Below are positions 25,674 to 33,862 of a stretch of DNA of 56,159 nt, in pieces. Under the pieces are notes generated by a model, which saw only the letters and a program-made list of their open reading frames with translations, was not told the origin of the DNA and did not search any database. The translations under genes and the position numbers were made by a program. The stretch is from Lachnospiraceae bacterium (GTDB taxonomy: Bacteria; Bacillota; Clostridia; Lachnospirales; Lachnospiraceae). Each line of letters begins with the position of its first letter. Position 1 is the first letter of the stretch. The stretch spans positions 1 to 56,159 of the forward strand of contig CASJPF010000024.1 of assembly GCA_949383255.1 (NCBI GenBank). The letters are read 5' to 3'.

Positions 25674-26144
25674 ATGGCAAAGAATGAGACAATGAAATTG
25701 GTTGCCAATAATAAGAAGGCATATCATGATTACTTTATAGAGGAGAAATATGAGTGCGGTATTGCGCTTCATGGAACAGAGGTGAAATCTCTGCGCATGG
25801 GCAAATGTAGTATTAAAGAGGCGTTTATCCGTATTGAGAACGCAGAAGTATTTGTGTATGGTATGCATATATCTCCCTATGAAAAAGGGAATATTTTTAA
25901 TAAAGACCCACTGCGTACAAAAAAGCTTTTATTGCACAGACAAGAGATTAATAAACTTCTGGGAAAAATTAAGGAGAAAGGATATACCTTAGTGCCGTTG
26001 CAAGTATATTTTTCAAATGGAAAGGCAAAGGTGGAAATTGGGCTTGCGCGCGGTAAAAAATTGTATGACAAGCGGGCAGATATTGCAAAGAAAGACGCAA
26101 GACGTGAGACAGAGCGCGAGTTTAAAGTAAAAAATCTGTACTGA
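25674..26144 (+). CDS. smpB: SsrA-binding protein
   Basis: 156 residues, ATG 6 bases after GGGAGAGG. Typical SmpB blocks are [61 protein letters not shown] and the C-terminal [20 protein letters not shown] with basic tail. It binds tmRNA and brings it to stalled ribosomes. It lies downstream of rnr in the usual order, but an IS607-type insertion now separates them, so smpB may depend on a promoter within the element. Confidence 0.96.
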   Translation: MAKNETMKLVANNKKAYHDYFIEEKYECGIALHGTEVKSLRMGKCSIKEAFIRIENAEVFVYGMHISPYEKGNIFNKDPLRTKKLLLHRQEINKLLGKIKEKGYTLVPLQVYFSNGKAKVEIGLARGKKLYDKRADIAKKDARRETEREFKVKNLY

Positions 26145-26240
26145 TAATACAGGGAAGAAGGGTGAAAGAAAAAAGAGAAAGGGATAAAATACAAACACAT
26201 TTTTGTTAGGACGATCTAATAGAAGATTGTAATATATTGT

Positions 26241-26276
26241 GGGCTGTCGATAAGGATTTTCGTTTATCGGCAGCCC
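26241..26276. terminator. Bidirectional terminator-like hairpin
   Basis: GGGCTGTCGATAA pairs with TTATCGGCAGCCC (one mismatch) between the convergent smpB and CbiT-like genes. Confidence 0.7.
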
Positions 26277-26294
26277 ATGTTGGTAGCAGTTTTG

Positions 26295-27203
26295 TTAATC
26301 TTCCCGACTCCTTGCAGTGATAATCCACGGTGCTGGGTCGGATTTAAAAGTATTATTGCTGCGCAACTTTGTCACAGATACTTGTATGGTTTCCACATCG
26401 GCAAGCCCTAGTTCGTGCAAAGTATCTGGCAATGCAGCCGCAGTTCTAAAGTCAAGTGTATAGATGACAACATTCATGTTGGGATTGATACTTAGAAGAC
26501 ATTCAAGTTCCTGTTCCGTGCTTGCGGAAGCAACTAAAAATACCAGTGAGGGCACAGGACAGTCCGCCATAGTTTCTTCATCAACATGGTCGATAATTTT
26601 AATATTATGGAGGTCAAAGTGCGCGACATTATCTTCTAGGGTAGAACGGTCAGCTTTGCTGTACTCTACCGCAAGGACAGAGCCTTCTGCTGCGATTAGC
26701 GCCGCTTCAATCGCAATGCTTTCACCTCCAATCACACAAATATCGTCTTGTGGGTCAACCATCATTTTGCTGAGAATAATGGAACGGATTTCGCTTCCTA
26801 CATAGTGGATAGAACCGCGCTGAAGTTTCTCGTTGCTCAGTCCAATACGCGTGGAATTTCTGGCGTTTGGATTGATAATGAGCATTCCAGCCGAAGCGTT
26901 AATACCACGGTTAATCATATCTTTAATTTGGTTATGTAGGATTTCTCCGCTGGGATCAGAGCCCTCATTGTACCATACTTCGCACTCGCCCAATCCAGCA
27001 TTCCACAAGCGATAGAAAATATCGTCAATTCCTGCATTGGTAAATACAAGTGTTGTTTTGTGTGCCTCGACAGTGGGAATAACATTTTTGTTTTTCTTAG
27101 TAATGTCAATAATCTTGACATGCTCCAAATCAATTGGGGTTGTCTGCGAATAATATTGCAGCCAGCTTAGGATAATTTCATTTGTAAAAATTTGTTTTTC
27201 CAT
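26295..27203 (-). CDS. CbiE/CbiT (CobL)-like methyltransferase-family protein, orphan
   Basis: The ATG at 27203 lies 8 bases after AAAGGAGC; the longer open frame upstream lacks a start signal. Of 302 residues, about 65-150 resemble a CbiE-type half (TLVFTNAGIDDIFYRLWNAG). Residues about 165-300 resemble CbiT (GSEIRSIILSKMMVDPQDDI, IGGESIAIEAALIAAEGSV). In CbiT the SAM loop reads roughly GAGTGS; here it is GGESIA, so cofactor binding is doubtful. No cobalamin gene is adjacent. Bona fide CobL makes precorrin-8; this gene is more likely a divergent paralogue of unknown role. Confidence 0.55.
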   Translation of the reverse strand: MEKQIFTNEIILSWLQYYSQTTPIDLEHVKIIDITKKNKNVIPTVEAHKTTLVFTNAGIDDIFYRLWNAGLGECEVWYNEGSDPSGEILHNQIKDMINRGINASAGMLIINPNARNSTRIGLSNEKLQRGSIHYVGSEIRSIILSKMMVDPQDDICVIGGESIAIEAALIAAEGSVLAVEYSKADRSTLEDNVAHFDLHNIKIIDHVDEETMADCPVPSLVFLVASASTEQELECLLSINPNMNVVIYTLDFRTAAALPDTLHELGLADVETIQVSVTKLRSNNTFKSDPAPWIITARSRED

Positions 27204-27310
27204 AAAATTTTGCTCCTTTATTATTATTTTAATACAGTTTGTTTTTCTATTGTATGAATATTGTATTGTTATAGCGTTTTTTTGGTTATAGAAGGCACTA
27301 TATAAAACTA

Positions 27311-28051
27311 TCAAAATATTTTTTCTAAGAAATATTTTAGCCGTTCCAGTTTTGAAGGTTGGGGCATATTTGGTTTCTGTTTTAAAATTTCTGGGTCAAT
27401 TTCTGCCGTTATTTTGTTTTGTTTGAAGACAATCGAGCCAATTCTGTCTTGTGCTTTAACGGAAAAATCAACATTGGAATCTTGTTCATAAAAATCAGAA
27501 GTAACACTGTTTACATATAAATTTCCATCTGTATCTGTAGTCAATATTGTATCTGAAACAAAAATAGAGTCGTCAAATATCGTTACTTTTTTTGTACTTG
27601 GATTAAAATATCCTATTTGCGAACGGTGTATACCAGATCCCCAAGAAAAGGTAAAGTATAGTTCATATTGTTTGTCTTTATTGAGGTCTGCAAGTGCCAT
27701 ACTTGTAATCCCATATCCTCCTATATAATTGCTAAGAAGATAAAGTTTATTGTCATACATCAAAAAGGAGGCACAAGAATTTTCATATTTAAAAATCGAA
27801 AACGCAGAATTATTTGCTATAAAGTCAGGCGTGATATTGTAACAGGTATCTGTATTATATGATGATATATAGTCTTTGTTTTTTGATTCAGCTTCTAAAA
27901 CTTGTGATTTGGAGGAAGTAATTGTTAATTCAGATTCTGGTGCGCAGGTATCGAGTGCTGTATTTTCCGAAGCTGTCGAACAGGCTGACAAGACAAACAA
28001 AATACAAAATGCAACGTAGATTGCGTGTTGTTTTCTTCTTGTTTTTTTCAT
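27311..28051 (-). CDS. Hypothetical lipoprotein
   Basis: 246 residues. A signal peptide (KKTRRKQHAIYVAFCILFVL) ends in the lipobox LSACS, giving a lipid-anchored extracytoplasmic protein. A Ser/Glu-rich linker (about 25-60) leads to a beta-rich domain with an Asp-rich repeat-like segment (ALADLNKDKQYELYF), reminiscent of FG-GAP/VCBS calcium-binding loops. No known family is assigned. It lies just upstream of the CbiT-like gene on the same strand with a 107-base gap, so they may be separate units. Confidence 0.75.
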   Translation of the reverse strand: MKKTRRKQHAIYVAFCILFVLSACSTASENTALDTCAPESELTITSSKSQVLEAESKNKDYISSYNTDTCYNITPDFIANNSAFSIFKYENSCASFLMYDNKLYLLSNYIGGYGITSMALADLNKDKQYELYFTFSWGSGIHRSQIGYFNPSTKKVTIFDDSIFVSDTILTTDTDGNLYVNSVTSDFYEQDSNVDFSVKAQDRIGSIVFKQNKITAEIDPEILKQKPNMPQPSKLERLKYFLEKIF

Positions 28052-28239
28052 CTCTCATTCCCATCAATGCAATGTTTTCTATTTTACCTATAGTAACACT
28101 ATACCACATTAGGCGCAAAAAAACAGTATGGTACAATAAAATTTATCCTAGTTTTTTTTGATTAAATTTGTTACACTATAAAAAGCGCAAAGATAAAGTT
28201 TTGGTGGCAATATTTATATTAGGAAGGAAGGTTTATATA

Positions 28240-28710
28240 ATGGGAAAAATATTTAAGTTTGGGCAGGATGTAGATACAGACCAAATTATCGCGTCACAGT
28301 ATATTATATATCCTACAATTGATGAGATGAAAGTACATACTTTTGAATCTCTCGATACAGATTTTGCGTCGAAGGTGCAACCGGGAGATTATGTTGTAGC
28401 ATCAGAGAATTTTGGCTGCGGTTCCTCGAGAGAGCAGGCGCCAACTGTGTTAAAGGCATTGGGTGTCAAGGCGGTTATCGCCAAGTCGTTTGCGCGTATT
28501 TTTTATAGAAATGCAATTAATATTGGACTTCCAGTTATTGTTTGCAAAGAGTTGTATGACAATGTTAATGCAGGAGATGAGATGGAACTTTTTATGCAGG
28601 AAGGTGTGGTGCGCGTCAATGAGAAAGAATATGCGTGCACAAAACTTCCAGAATATATGCAGGGGATTCTTGACCAAGGTGGGTTGATTGCATCACTTGA
28701 CAGGGATTAG
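28240..28710 (+). CDS. Aconitase-superfamily dehydratase small subunit (LeuD/HacB/DmdB-like), copy 1
   Basis: 156 residues, ATG 8 bases after AAGGAAGG. It shows the swivel-domain motifs of 3-isopropylmalate dehydratase/homoaconitase small subunits: DVDTDQIIASQYI, ENFGCGSSREQAP and IAKSFARIFYRNAINIGLP. The substrate loop reads QYIIYPT, with no Arg as found in the YLRT loop of isopropylmalate isomerases; it is closer to the YLVY of archaeal homoaconitases. It is followed 38 bases later by its large subunit. It probably isomerises a 2- or 3-hydroxy tricarboxylate or malate derivative. Confidence 0.85.
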   Translation: MGKIFKFGQDVDTDQIIASQYIIYPTIDEMKVHTFESLDTDFASKVQPGDYVVASENFGCGSSREQAPTVLKALGVKAVIAKSFARIFYRNAINIGLPVIVCKELYDNVNAGDEMELFMQEGVVRVNEKEYACTKLPEYMQGILDQGGLIASLDRD

Positions 28711-28748
28711 AGTGCTTTTTTAGGAGAAAAATTAGGAGGTTTCATAAA

Positions 28749-29996
28749 ATGGGAATGACAATCGCAGAAAAAATTATCGCGGCTGCGGCAGGCGTAGAAG
28801 TCGTAAAACCGGGAGATATTCATACGGTCGAACTTGACCGATTGATGAGCAATGACGGAACAACACACCTTACAATAGACATGTATAATAAACTGAAAAA
28901 TCCAAGGATAGCAGATGTCAATAAATTAGTGTGGATTGTGGACCATAATGTGCCATGTGACAGTGTTAAGACAGCAGCGTCACACAAGAAAATGCGCGAT
29001 TTTGCAAAAGAACATAACATTCAATTTTACGAGGGTGCAGGAGTGTGCCATCAGGTGATGATGGAGAATCATGTCACGAGTGGCGAACTGATATTTGGTG
29101 CAGATAGTCATACTTGTGCTTATGGTGCAGTAGGCGCATTTGGAACTGGCGTAGGTTGTACAGATTATCTCTATGCGATGGTGACAGGCAAATCATGGCT
29201 ATTGGTGCCAGAGACATTGAAATTTCATCTGACAGGGAAGCTAAAAGAAGGCGTGTATGCGAGAGATTTAATTTTGTCCATTATTGGCATGATAGGGGCA
29301 AATGGCGCAAATTATATGGCGATGGAATTTAGCGGAGAAGGATTAAAAACACTGCGTATGAGTGATAGAATTTGTATCTGTAATCTATGTGTGGAGGCAG
29401 GAGCAAAGACTGCATTGATGGAAGTAGATGAAATTGCGTTAGATTACCTAAAAGAACATGGCAGAGAGCCAAAGCATGTTTTTCAGAGCGATGCAGATGC
29501 GCACTTTGCAAAGGTATATGAGATTGATTTGGCAACAATTAAGCCAATTGTAGCAAAACCACACTTTGTGGACAGCGTTGTCGATGCGAAAGAGTGCGTG
29601 GGCACAAAGATTGATCAAGCTTTTCTAGGTTCTTGCAATAACGGGCGGATAGAAGACTTGCGAGTCGGCGCAAAATTAATTCAAGGTAAGAAAGTGCATC
29701 CGCTTGTTCGATTTTTGGTGGTTCCAGCAAGTGCAGCCGTGTATCGACAGGCATTAGAAGAGGGAATTATTGATACTTTTATGGAAGCAGGTGCAATTGT
29801 TATGAATCCGAACTGTAGCGTGTGCTGGGGAAGTTGTCAAGGTGTTATTGGTGAGGGAGAAGTGTTGGTTAGTACCGGAACGCGCAACTTTAAAGGGCGC
29901 GCAGGACACAAAGATTCTTTTGTGTATCTTGCGTCAGCGGCGACTGTAACAGCTTCCGCAATAAAGGGTGTAATTGCAACAGCGGACATGTTATGA
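28749..29996 (+). CDS. Aconitase-superfamily dehydratase large subunit (LeuC/HacA/DmdA-like), copy 1
   Basis: 415 residues, ATG 7 bases after TTAGGAGG. The [4Fe-4S] ligand cysteines are present: one in GSCNNGRIEDLR and two in NCSVCWG. Other conserved blocks are DHNVPCDSVKTAASH and FGADSHTCAYGAVGAFGTGVG. It forms a heterodimer with the small subunit upstream. The Asn replacing Thr in CxNGR is uncommon. The exact substrate (isopropylmalate, homocitrate, dimethylmalate or citramalate) cannot be decided from the sequence. Confidence 0.87.
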   Translation: MGMTIAEKIIAAAAGVEVVKPGDIHTVELDRLMSNDGTTHLTIDMYNKLKNPRIADVNKLVWIVDHNVPCDSVKTAASHKKMRDFAKEHNIQFYEGAGVCHQVMMENHVTSGELIFGADSHTCAYGAVGAFGTGVGCTDYLYAMVTGKSWLLVPETLKFHLTGKLKEGVYARDLILSIIGMIGANGANYMAMEFSGEGLKTLRMSDRICICNLCVEAGAKTALMEVDEIALDYLKEHGREPKHVFQSDADAHFAKVYEIDLATIKPIVAKPHFVDSVVDAKECVGTKIDQAFLGSCNNGRIEDLRVGAKLIQGKKVHPLVRFLVVPASAAVYRQALEEGIIDTFMEAGAIVMNPNCSVCWGSCQGVIGEGEVLVSTGTRNFKGRAGHKDSFVYLASAATVTASAIKGVIATADML

Positions 29997-30066
29997 ATTT
30001 AATAGACTCTTGAAATCTTAAAAAAGGTTCCAAGAGTTCATTTGAGAAAAAGGAGTTAAAAGAGAA

Positions 30067-30570
30067 ATGAATCAGTTCACTGGAAAAATATGGATTTTGG
30101 GCGATGATATAGACACAGATATTATTATTCCAACAGAGTACTTGGCGTTAAAAACCGTGCAGGATATGGCGCCATATGCGTTTTCGCCGCTGCGCCCAGA
30201 GCTTGCAGGGCAGATAAAGGAAGGTGATATCATTGTTGCGGGCAAAAATTTTGGCTGCGGTTCCTCAAGAGAGCAGGCGCCAGAGATTATTAAGGCGCTT
30301 GGTATTCAGTGCGTAATTGCAAAATCGTTTGCACGTATTTTTTTCCGTAATGCCATTAATAATGGATTGTTATTGATTGAGAATGACCAACTTCAAGATG
30401 CTGTTAAGGAAGGCGAAGAGATAACTGTTATACTTAACAAGGCGATAGAATATCATGAAAATCAGTATCCGATTACGTCGCTTCCACAGAATTTAGTGGA
30501 TATTCTCAATGCAGGTGGGCTTGTAAAAGCAATGCAGAAATTAAACAGTGCAAAAGATTGTACCATCTAA
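30067..30570 (+). CDS. Aconitase-superfamily dehydratase small subunit, copy 2
   Basis: 167 residues, ATG 9 bases after AAAGGAG. Motifs are GDDIDTDIIIPTEYLALKT, KNFGCGSSREQAPEI and IAKSFARIFFRNAIN. The substrate loop reads EYLALKT, again without the Arg of isopropylmalate isomerase. It lies 70 bases downstream of the first large subunit, and the next large subunit overlaps closely, so the four genes look like one operon from tandem duplication of a small/large pair. Confidence 0.86.
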   Translation: MNQFTGKIWILGDDIDTDIIIPTEYLALKTVQDMAPYAFSPLRPELAGQIKEGDIIVAGKNFGCGSSREQAPEIIKALGIQCVIAKSFARIFFRNAINNGLLLIENDQLQDAVKEGEEITVILNKAIEYHENQYPITSLPQNLVDILNAGGLVKAMQKLNSAKDCTI

Positions 30571-30580
30571 GGAGGGCAAA

Positions 30581-31822
30581 ATGGGTTTAACGATTATAGA
30601 AAAAATTGTGCGAAATAACATTGGCAAAGAGGTTCGCCCGGGCGAGATTGTGACAGTGAATGTGGACCGTGTAATGATTCATGATATTTTTATTCCGTTT
30701 GTGGCGTCAAAATTTGAAGAGATGGGTTTTACAAAAATATGGGATCCAGACAAAGCAGTGCTCATTTATGATCATTTGGTGCCTGCAAGTCAAGTAGATG
30801 ATACCAGACATTTTCGTATTGGCAATGAATTTGTAGAAAAGTATGACATGAAAAATATTCACCGTTCTGATGGAATCTGTCATCAGTTGATGACAGAAGC
30901 AGGATATGTTAAGCCGGGGAATATTGTGTTTGGCACAGACAGTCACACGACAACTTATGGTTGTGTTGGTGCATTTTCATCAGGTATCGGGTATACAGAG
31001 ATGGCAAGTATTCTTGGCACTGGAACACTTTGGATTCGCGTGCCGGAGACAATTAAGGTTAACATCACTGGAAAATTGCCCGAAAATGTTATGGCAAAGG
31101 ACATTATTCTAAAATTGATAGGGGATTTGGGGGCAGATGGTGCGACTTATAAAGCATTAGAATTTACAGGTGATACTGTTGAAAACATGACTGTGGCATC
31201 GAGAATGTGTATGTCTAATATGGCAATTGAAGCTGGCGCGAAGTGTGCACTTTTTTCACCGGACGAGAAAACAGCAGAATATTGTGGAATAACGCTGACA
31301 GAAAAAGAACAAGATTTAGTTGGAGATGCAGATGCCCAATATTGTAGGGTAATAGAATACAAAGCAGAGGAATTTGTTCCAGTGATGGCATGTCCGTCGA
31401 ATGTGGACAATGTAAAACCTGTTACAGAACTTGTGGGTAAAAATATTGATCAAGTATTTATTGGCTCTTGCACAAATGGAAGACTTGAGGATTTGATGGC
31501 AGCGGCAGAGATATTAAAGGGAAAGCAAGTGGCACCCTTTGTAAAGCTGATAGTCACCCCTGCAAGTCGCAAAATATATCAAGAGGCAACAAAAAATGGC
31601 ACATTGGCAGTGCTGGCGGAGGCAGGCGCTATTATCACACACCCAAGTTGTGGTCTCTGCTGCGGCAGAACTGGCGGTATCTTGACAGATGGAGAAACTG
31701 TTATAGCAACAAACAACCGCAACTTTCTCGGGCGTATGGGCACTTCAAAAGTCAATATTTATCTGGCCTCACCCAAAACCGCTGCGGTATGTGCGATAGA
31801 GGGGAAAATTGTTGCTCCGTAA
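30581..31822 (+). CDS. Aconitase-superfamily dehydratase large subunit, copy 2
   Basis: The ATG at 30581 lies 6 bases after AAGGAGGG and 10 bases past the small-subunit stop; a longer in-frame GTG start inside the small subunit is unlikely. 413 residues with iron-sulfur ligands in GSCTNGRLEDL and HPSCGLCCG, plus DHLVPASQVDDTRH and GTDSHTTTYGCVGAF. It is clearly paralogous to copy 1 but diverged. One of the pairs might serve leucine synthesis, but no leuA or leuB is adjacent. Confidence 0.88.
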   Translation: MGLTIIEKIVRNNIGKEVRPGEIVTVNVDRVMIHDIFIPFVASKFEEMGFTKIWDPDKAVLIYDHLVPASQVDDTRHFRIGNEFVEKYDMKNIHRSDGICHQLMTEAGYVKPGNIVFGTDSHTTTYGCVGAFSSGIGYTEMASILGTGTLWIRVPETIKVNITGKLPENVMAKDIILKLIGDLGADGATYKALEFTGDTVENMTVASRMCMSNMAIEAGAKCALFSPDEKTAEYCGITLTEKEQDLVGDADAQYCRVIEYKAEEFVPVMACPSNVDNVKPVTELVGKNIDQVFIGSCTNGRLEDLMAAAEILKGKQVAPFVKLIVTPASRKIYQEATKNGTLAVLAEAGAIITHPSCGLCCGRTGGILTDGETVIATNNRNFLGRMGTSKVNIYLASPKTAAVCAIEGKIVAP

Positions 31823-32016
31823 AAAGTTATACTAGAATATTTTTTAATGTGCTCTAGTACTTCCTCCAGATAGAAATTAGAGTTGTGAGCTGTATAGTTC
31901 ATGTTCGTGTTAGGCAAAATTTCGACGGCGATGTAGTGGCATCGTCTAGAAATTACTAGCTCCTCTTAAGAAAAATGTGTGGACTATCCATACAATGACA
32001 AGTTATAAAAAATTCG

Positions 32017-32063
32017 ATATCCTTTAGTTGATACAAATTTGTGTTATCTAAAGGATATTTTTT
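32017..32063 (+). terminator. Long near-perfect hairpin with T6 tail upstream of the AAA ATPase gene
   Basis: ATATCCTTTAG-TTGATACAAAT pairs with ATTTGTGTTAT-CTAAAGGATAT (about 19 of 21), directly followed by TTTTTTGG and 32 bases before the ATPase start. It ends the dehydratase operon or, being so close, could attenuate the ATPase gene. A second hairpin (AATTTCGACGGCGATG/CATCGTCTAGAAATT) lies at 31919-31954. Confidence 0.7.
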
Positions 32064-32094
32064 GGATAAAAAACAAAATACGAGGAGGAGTACA

Positions 32095-33201
32095 ATGAAA
32101 GCGATAAAGATTGGAACAAAGGTTGAGATTTACAATGACTCTGTAATGACATACAATGAGTTACCTTCTAGGGTGTACATTGTAAGATTTGAGAAAATGT
32201 CAGGTTTTTATTTGGATGAGTATGCAGATGTTTGTCTAAAAGAGAACAAAATATATGGTGAGCATACAAAGAAAGTGCAAAAAGTTTTGCGGACATATGA
32301 GAAGTTTGACAGAAATCTTGGGGTGATTTTGAGTGGTTGTAAAGGTATAGGAAAATCTATGTTTGCAAAAATTTTGTCTGTGGAGGCAGTAAAAAGAGGC
32401 ATTCCAATTATTTTGGTAGACCAATACATTCCGGGAATCGCTGCATATATTGAAGCGATTGACCAACGTGTTATGGTGCTTTTTGATGAATTTGATAAGA
32501 CTTTCGCCGATATAAAAGCGTCAGATGGGGAGGTAGAACCACAGGCGGCATTGCTGGGCTTGTTTGATGGAATATCACAGGGAAAGAAGCTGTTTGTCAT
32601 TACTTGTAATGATATCAGAAAGCTTAACGATTTCATTGTCAATCGTCCAGGGCGGTTTCACTATCATTTTCGATTTGAATATCCATCGGCAGATGATATT
32701 AGGACATATCTTTATGACAAATTGGGAAAAGAATATTACCATGAGATTGAGCCGATAGTTTCTTTTTCCAGAAAAGTCGATTTGAATTATGACTGTCTTA
32801 GAGCAATTGTGTTTGAAGTGAATAGTGGTGAGAGTTTTTGCAGTGCGATTAAGGACTTGAATATTATTAATTTGGCGCAAGAATATTATGATATCAGTAT
32901 CTGTTTTAAAAATGGTTCACCAATGTTTGCCAAAAACAAAAATATTGATTTTTTTAGCGGAGAACAAATTAATATCTGTTTTGCAGAAGATGATTATAAT
33001 GAGATTTTGACAGTAGGATTCTATATGGACGACAGTATTTATGATATAGAGAAAAATTGCGCTGTAATCAAAGCAGAGAACCTGCGGATTACTTACGATG
33101 AAGATTACAGCGAAGAGAAAGTGCAAAAGATTAAAAGGTTAGTTATAGACCATCTGGAAGTCAAAAAAGTGCGGGAAAAGAATATGCACTATGCGATATG
33201 A
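32095..33201 (+). CDS. AAA-family ATPase of unknown role
   Basis: 368 residues, ATG 7 bases after GAGGAGGAG. Walker A GCKGIGKS at residues 81-88, Walker B VMVLFDEFD at 126-134, sensor-1-like VITCND, and an arginine-finger-like NRPGRFHYHFRF, as in AAA proteins. The N-terminal 70 residues and a C-terminal part of about 140 residues match nothing I recognise. The helicase and ring motifs fit a remodelling ATPase rather than a protease. It converges on the phosphatase gene with 13 bases between stops. It lies outside the 32-bp-repeat island, so it is probably chromosomal. Confidence 0.7.
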   Translation: MKAIKIGTKVEIYNDSVMTYNELPSRVYIVRFEKMSGFYLDEYADVCLKENKIYGEHTKKVQKVLRTYEKFDRNLGVILSGCKGIGKSMFAKILSVEAVKRGIPIILVDQYIPGIAAYIEAIDQRVMVLFDEFDKTFADIKASDGEVEPQAALLGLFDGISQGKKLFVITCNDIRKLNDFIVNRPGRFHYHFRFEYPSADDIRTYLYDKLGKEYYHEIEPIVSFSRKVDLNYDCLRAIVFEVNSGESFCSAIKDLNIINLAQEYYDISICFKNGSPMFAKNKNIDFFSGEQINICFAEDDYNEILTVGFYMDDSIYDIEKNCAVIKAENLRITYDEDYSEEKVQKIKRLVIDHLEVKKVREKNMHYAI

Positions 33202-33214
33202 AACGCCTAAATGT

Positions 33215-33673
33215 TTACATACGTTCCAGAAGATACTTGAGAAGGGCTGTGCACCCTTCGGTTATATCTGTATAAGTAGTGTCAAAATCTCCGGTGTACC
33301 AAGGATCGGCTACGTCTCTGCCAGAGTTGGCAAAAGTAAGGAGCTTATAGATTTTGCTGTCTGGATCACCGCCTGCAATACGTGTCATATTGCGAATGTT
33401 GGCAGTATCCATTCCAATCAGATAGTCATATGCAATATAATCCTGTGCTGTCATCTGGACTGCACGGTGTGGGATTAGTGGTATTTTAACCGCTCTAAGT
33501 TTGTTTACAGTGCCATAGTGAGGAGGATTTCCAATCTCCTCACAGCTTGTGGCAGCAGAGTTGATATAAAATAAATTTTCTAGTTTCCTTTGTTTTATAA
33601 GATTGGTCATAACGCTCTCAGCCATTGTGCTACGACAAATATTGCCGTGGCAGACGAATAATATTTTTATCAT
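33215..33673 (-). CDS. Low-molecular-weight protein tyrosine phosphatase
   Basis: 152 residues. ATG at 33673 with AAGGAG 11 bases upstream. The P-loop is VCHGNICRS (nucleophile Cys8, Arg14), and the general acid loop is DPWY (ADPWYTGDF). It dephosphorylates phosphotyrosine (or phosphoarginine) proteins. The first 10 codons form the attachment site of the 11.2-kb island, whose insertion replaced the original promoter and ribosome binding site; the Shine-Dalgarno now comes from island DNA and the old upstream region lies at 44829 onward. The protein itself is intact. It could now be co-transcribed with the HEPN-DUF4160 gene upstream. Confidence 0.93.
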   Translation of the reverse strand: MIKILFVCHGNICRSTMAESVMTNLIKQRKLENLFYINSAATSCEEIGNPPHYGTVNKLRAVKIPLIPHRAVQMTAQDYIAYDYLIGMDTANIRNMTRIAGGDPDSKIYKLLTFANSGRDVADPWYTGDFDTTYTDITEGCTALLKYLLERM

Positions 33674-33674
33674 A
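33643..33674. repeat. Left attachment site (32-bp direct repeat)
   Basis: The 32 bases TGCCGTGG...TTATCATA are repeated perfectly at 44797-44828 and flank the island. This copy includes the phosphatase start codon and codons 2-10. Flanking bases differ on both sides, so the repeat ends are exact. Confidence 0.92.
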
Positions 33675-33801
33675 GTTTTCAAACTCCTTAATATGTCGTA
33701 AAATGCCCTGTTTTGCAAGACATTTCAGGTTAATATAATGTTTCACATTTACATGCCAACCACGCAAATTATAGCATATTTTTGCAAGTTGTGACTGCCT
33801 A

Positions 33802-33825
33802 TTAGTAGTAAAGTTAGTAGTAAAA
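33802..33825. repeat. Paired TTAGTAGTAAA repeats, candidate integrase arm sites
   Basis: TTAGTAGTAAAG and TTAGTAGTAAAA are adjacent at 33802-33825. A related TTAGTAGTCGAAA-ACGTAGTAAC pair lies near the right end at 44701-44724. They resemble the repeats at 871-891 near the other element end. Confidence 0.4.
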
Positions 33826-33862
33826 CAAAAATATTACTACCAGGTAAATATATTTGATTCTT

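Noticed and set aside
26145..26294. Possible tmRNA gene next to smpB
   Set aside because: Only about 150 bases, holding a simple hairpin; no tRNA-like acceptor or tag-coding sequence.
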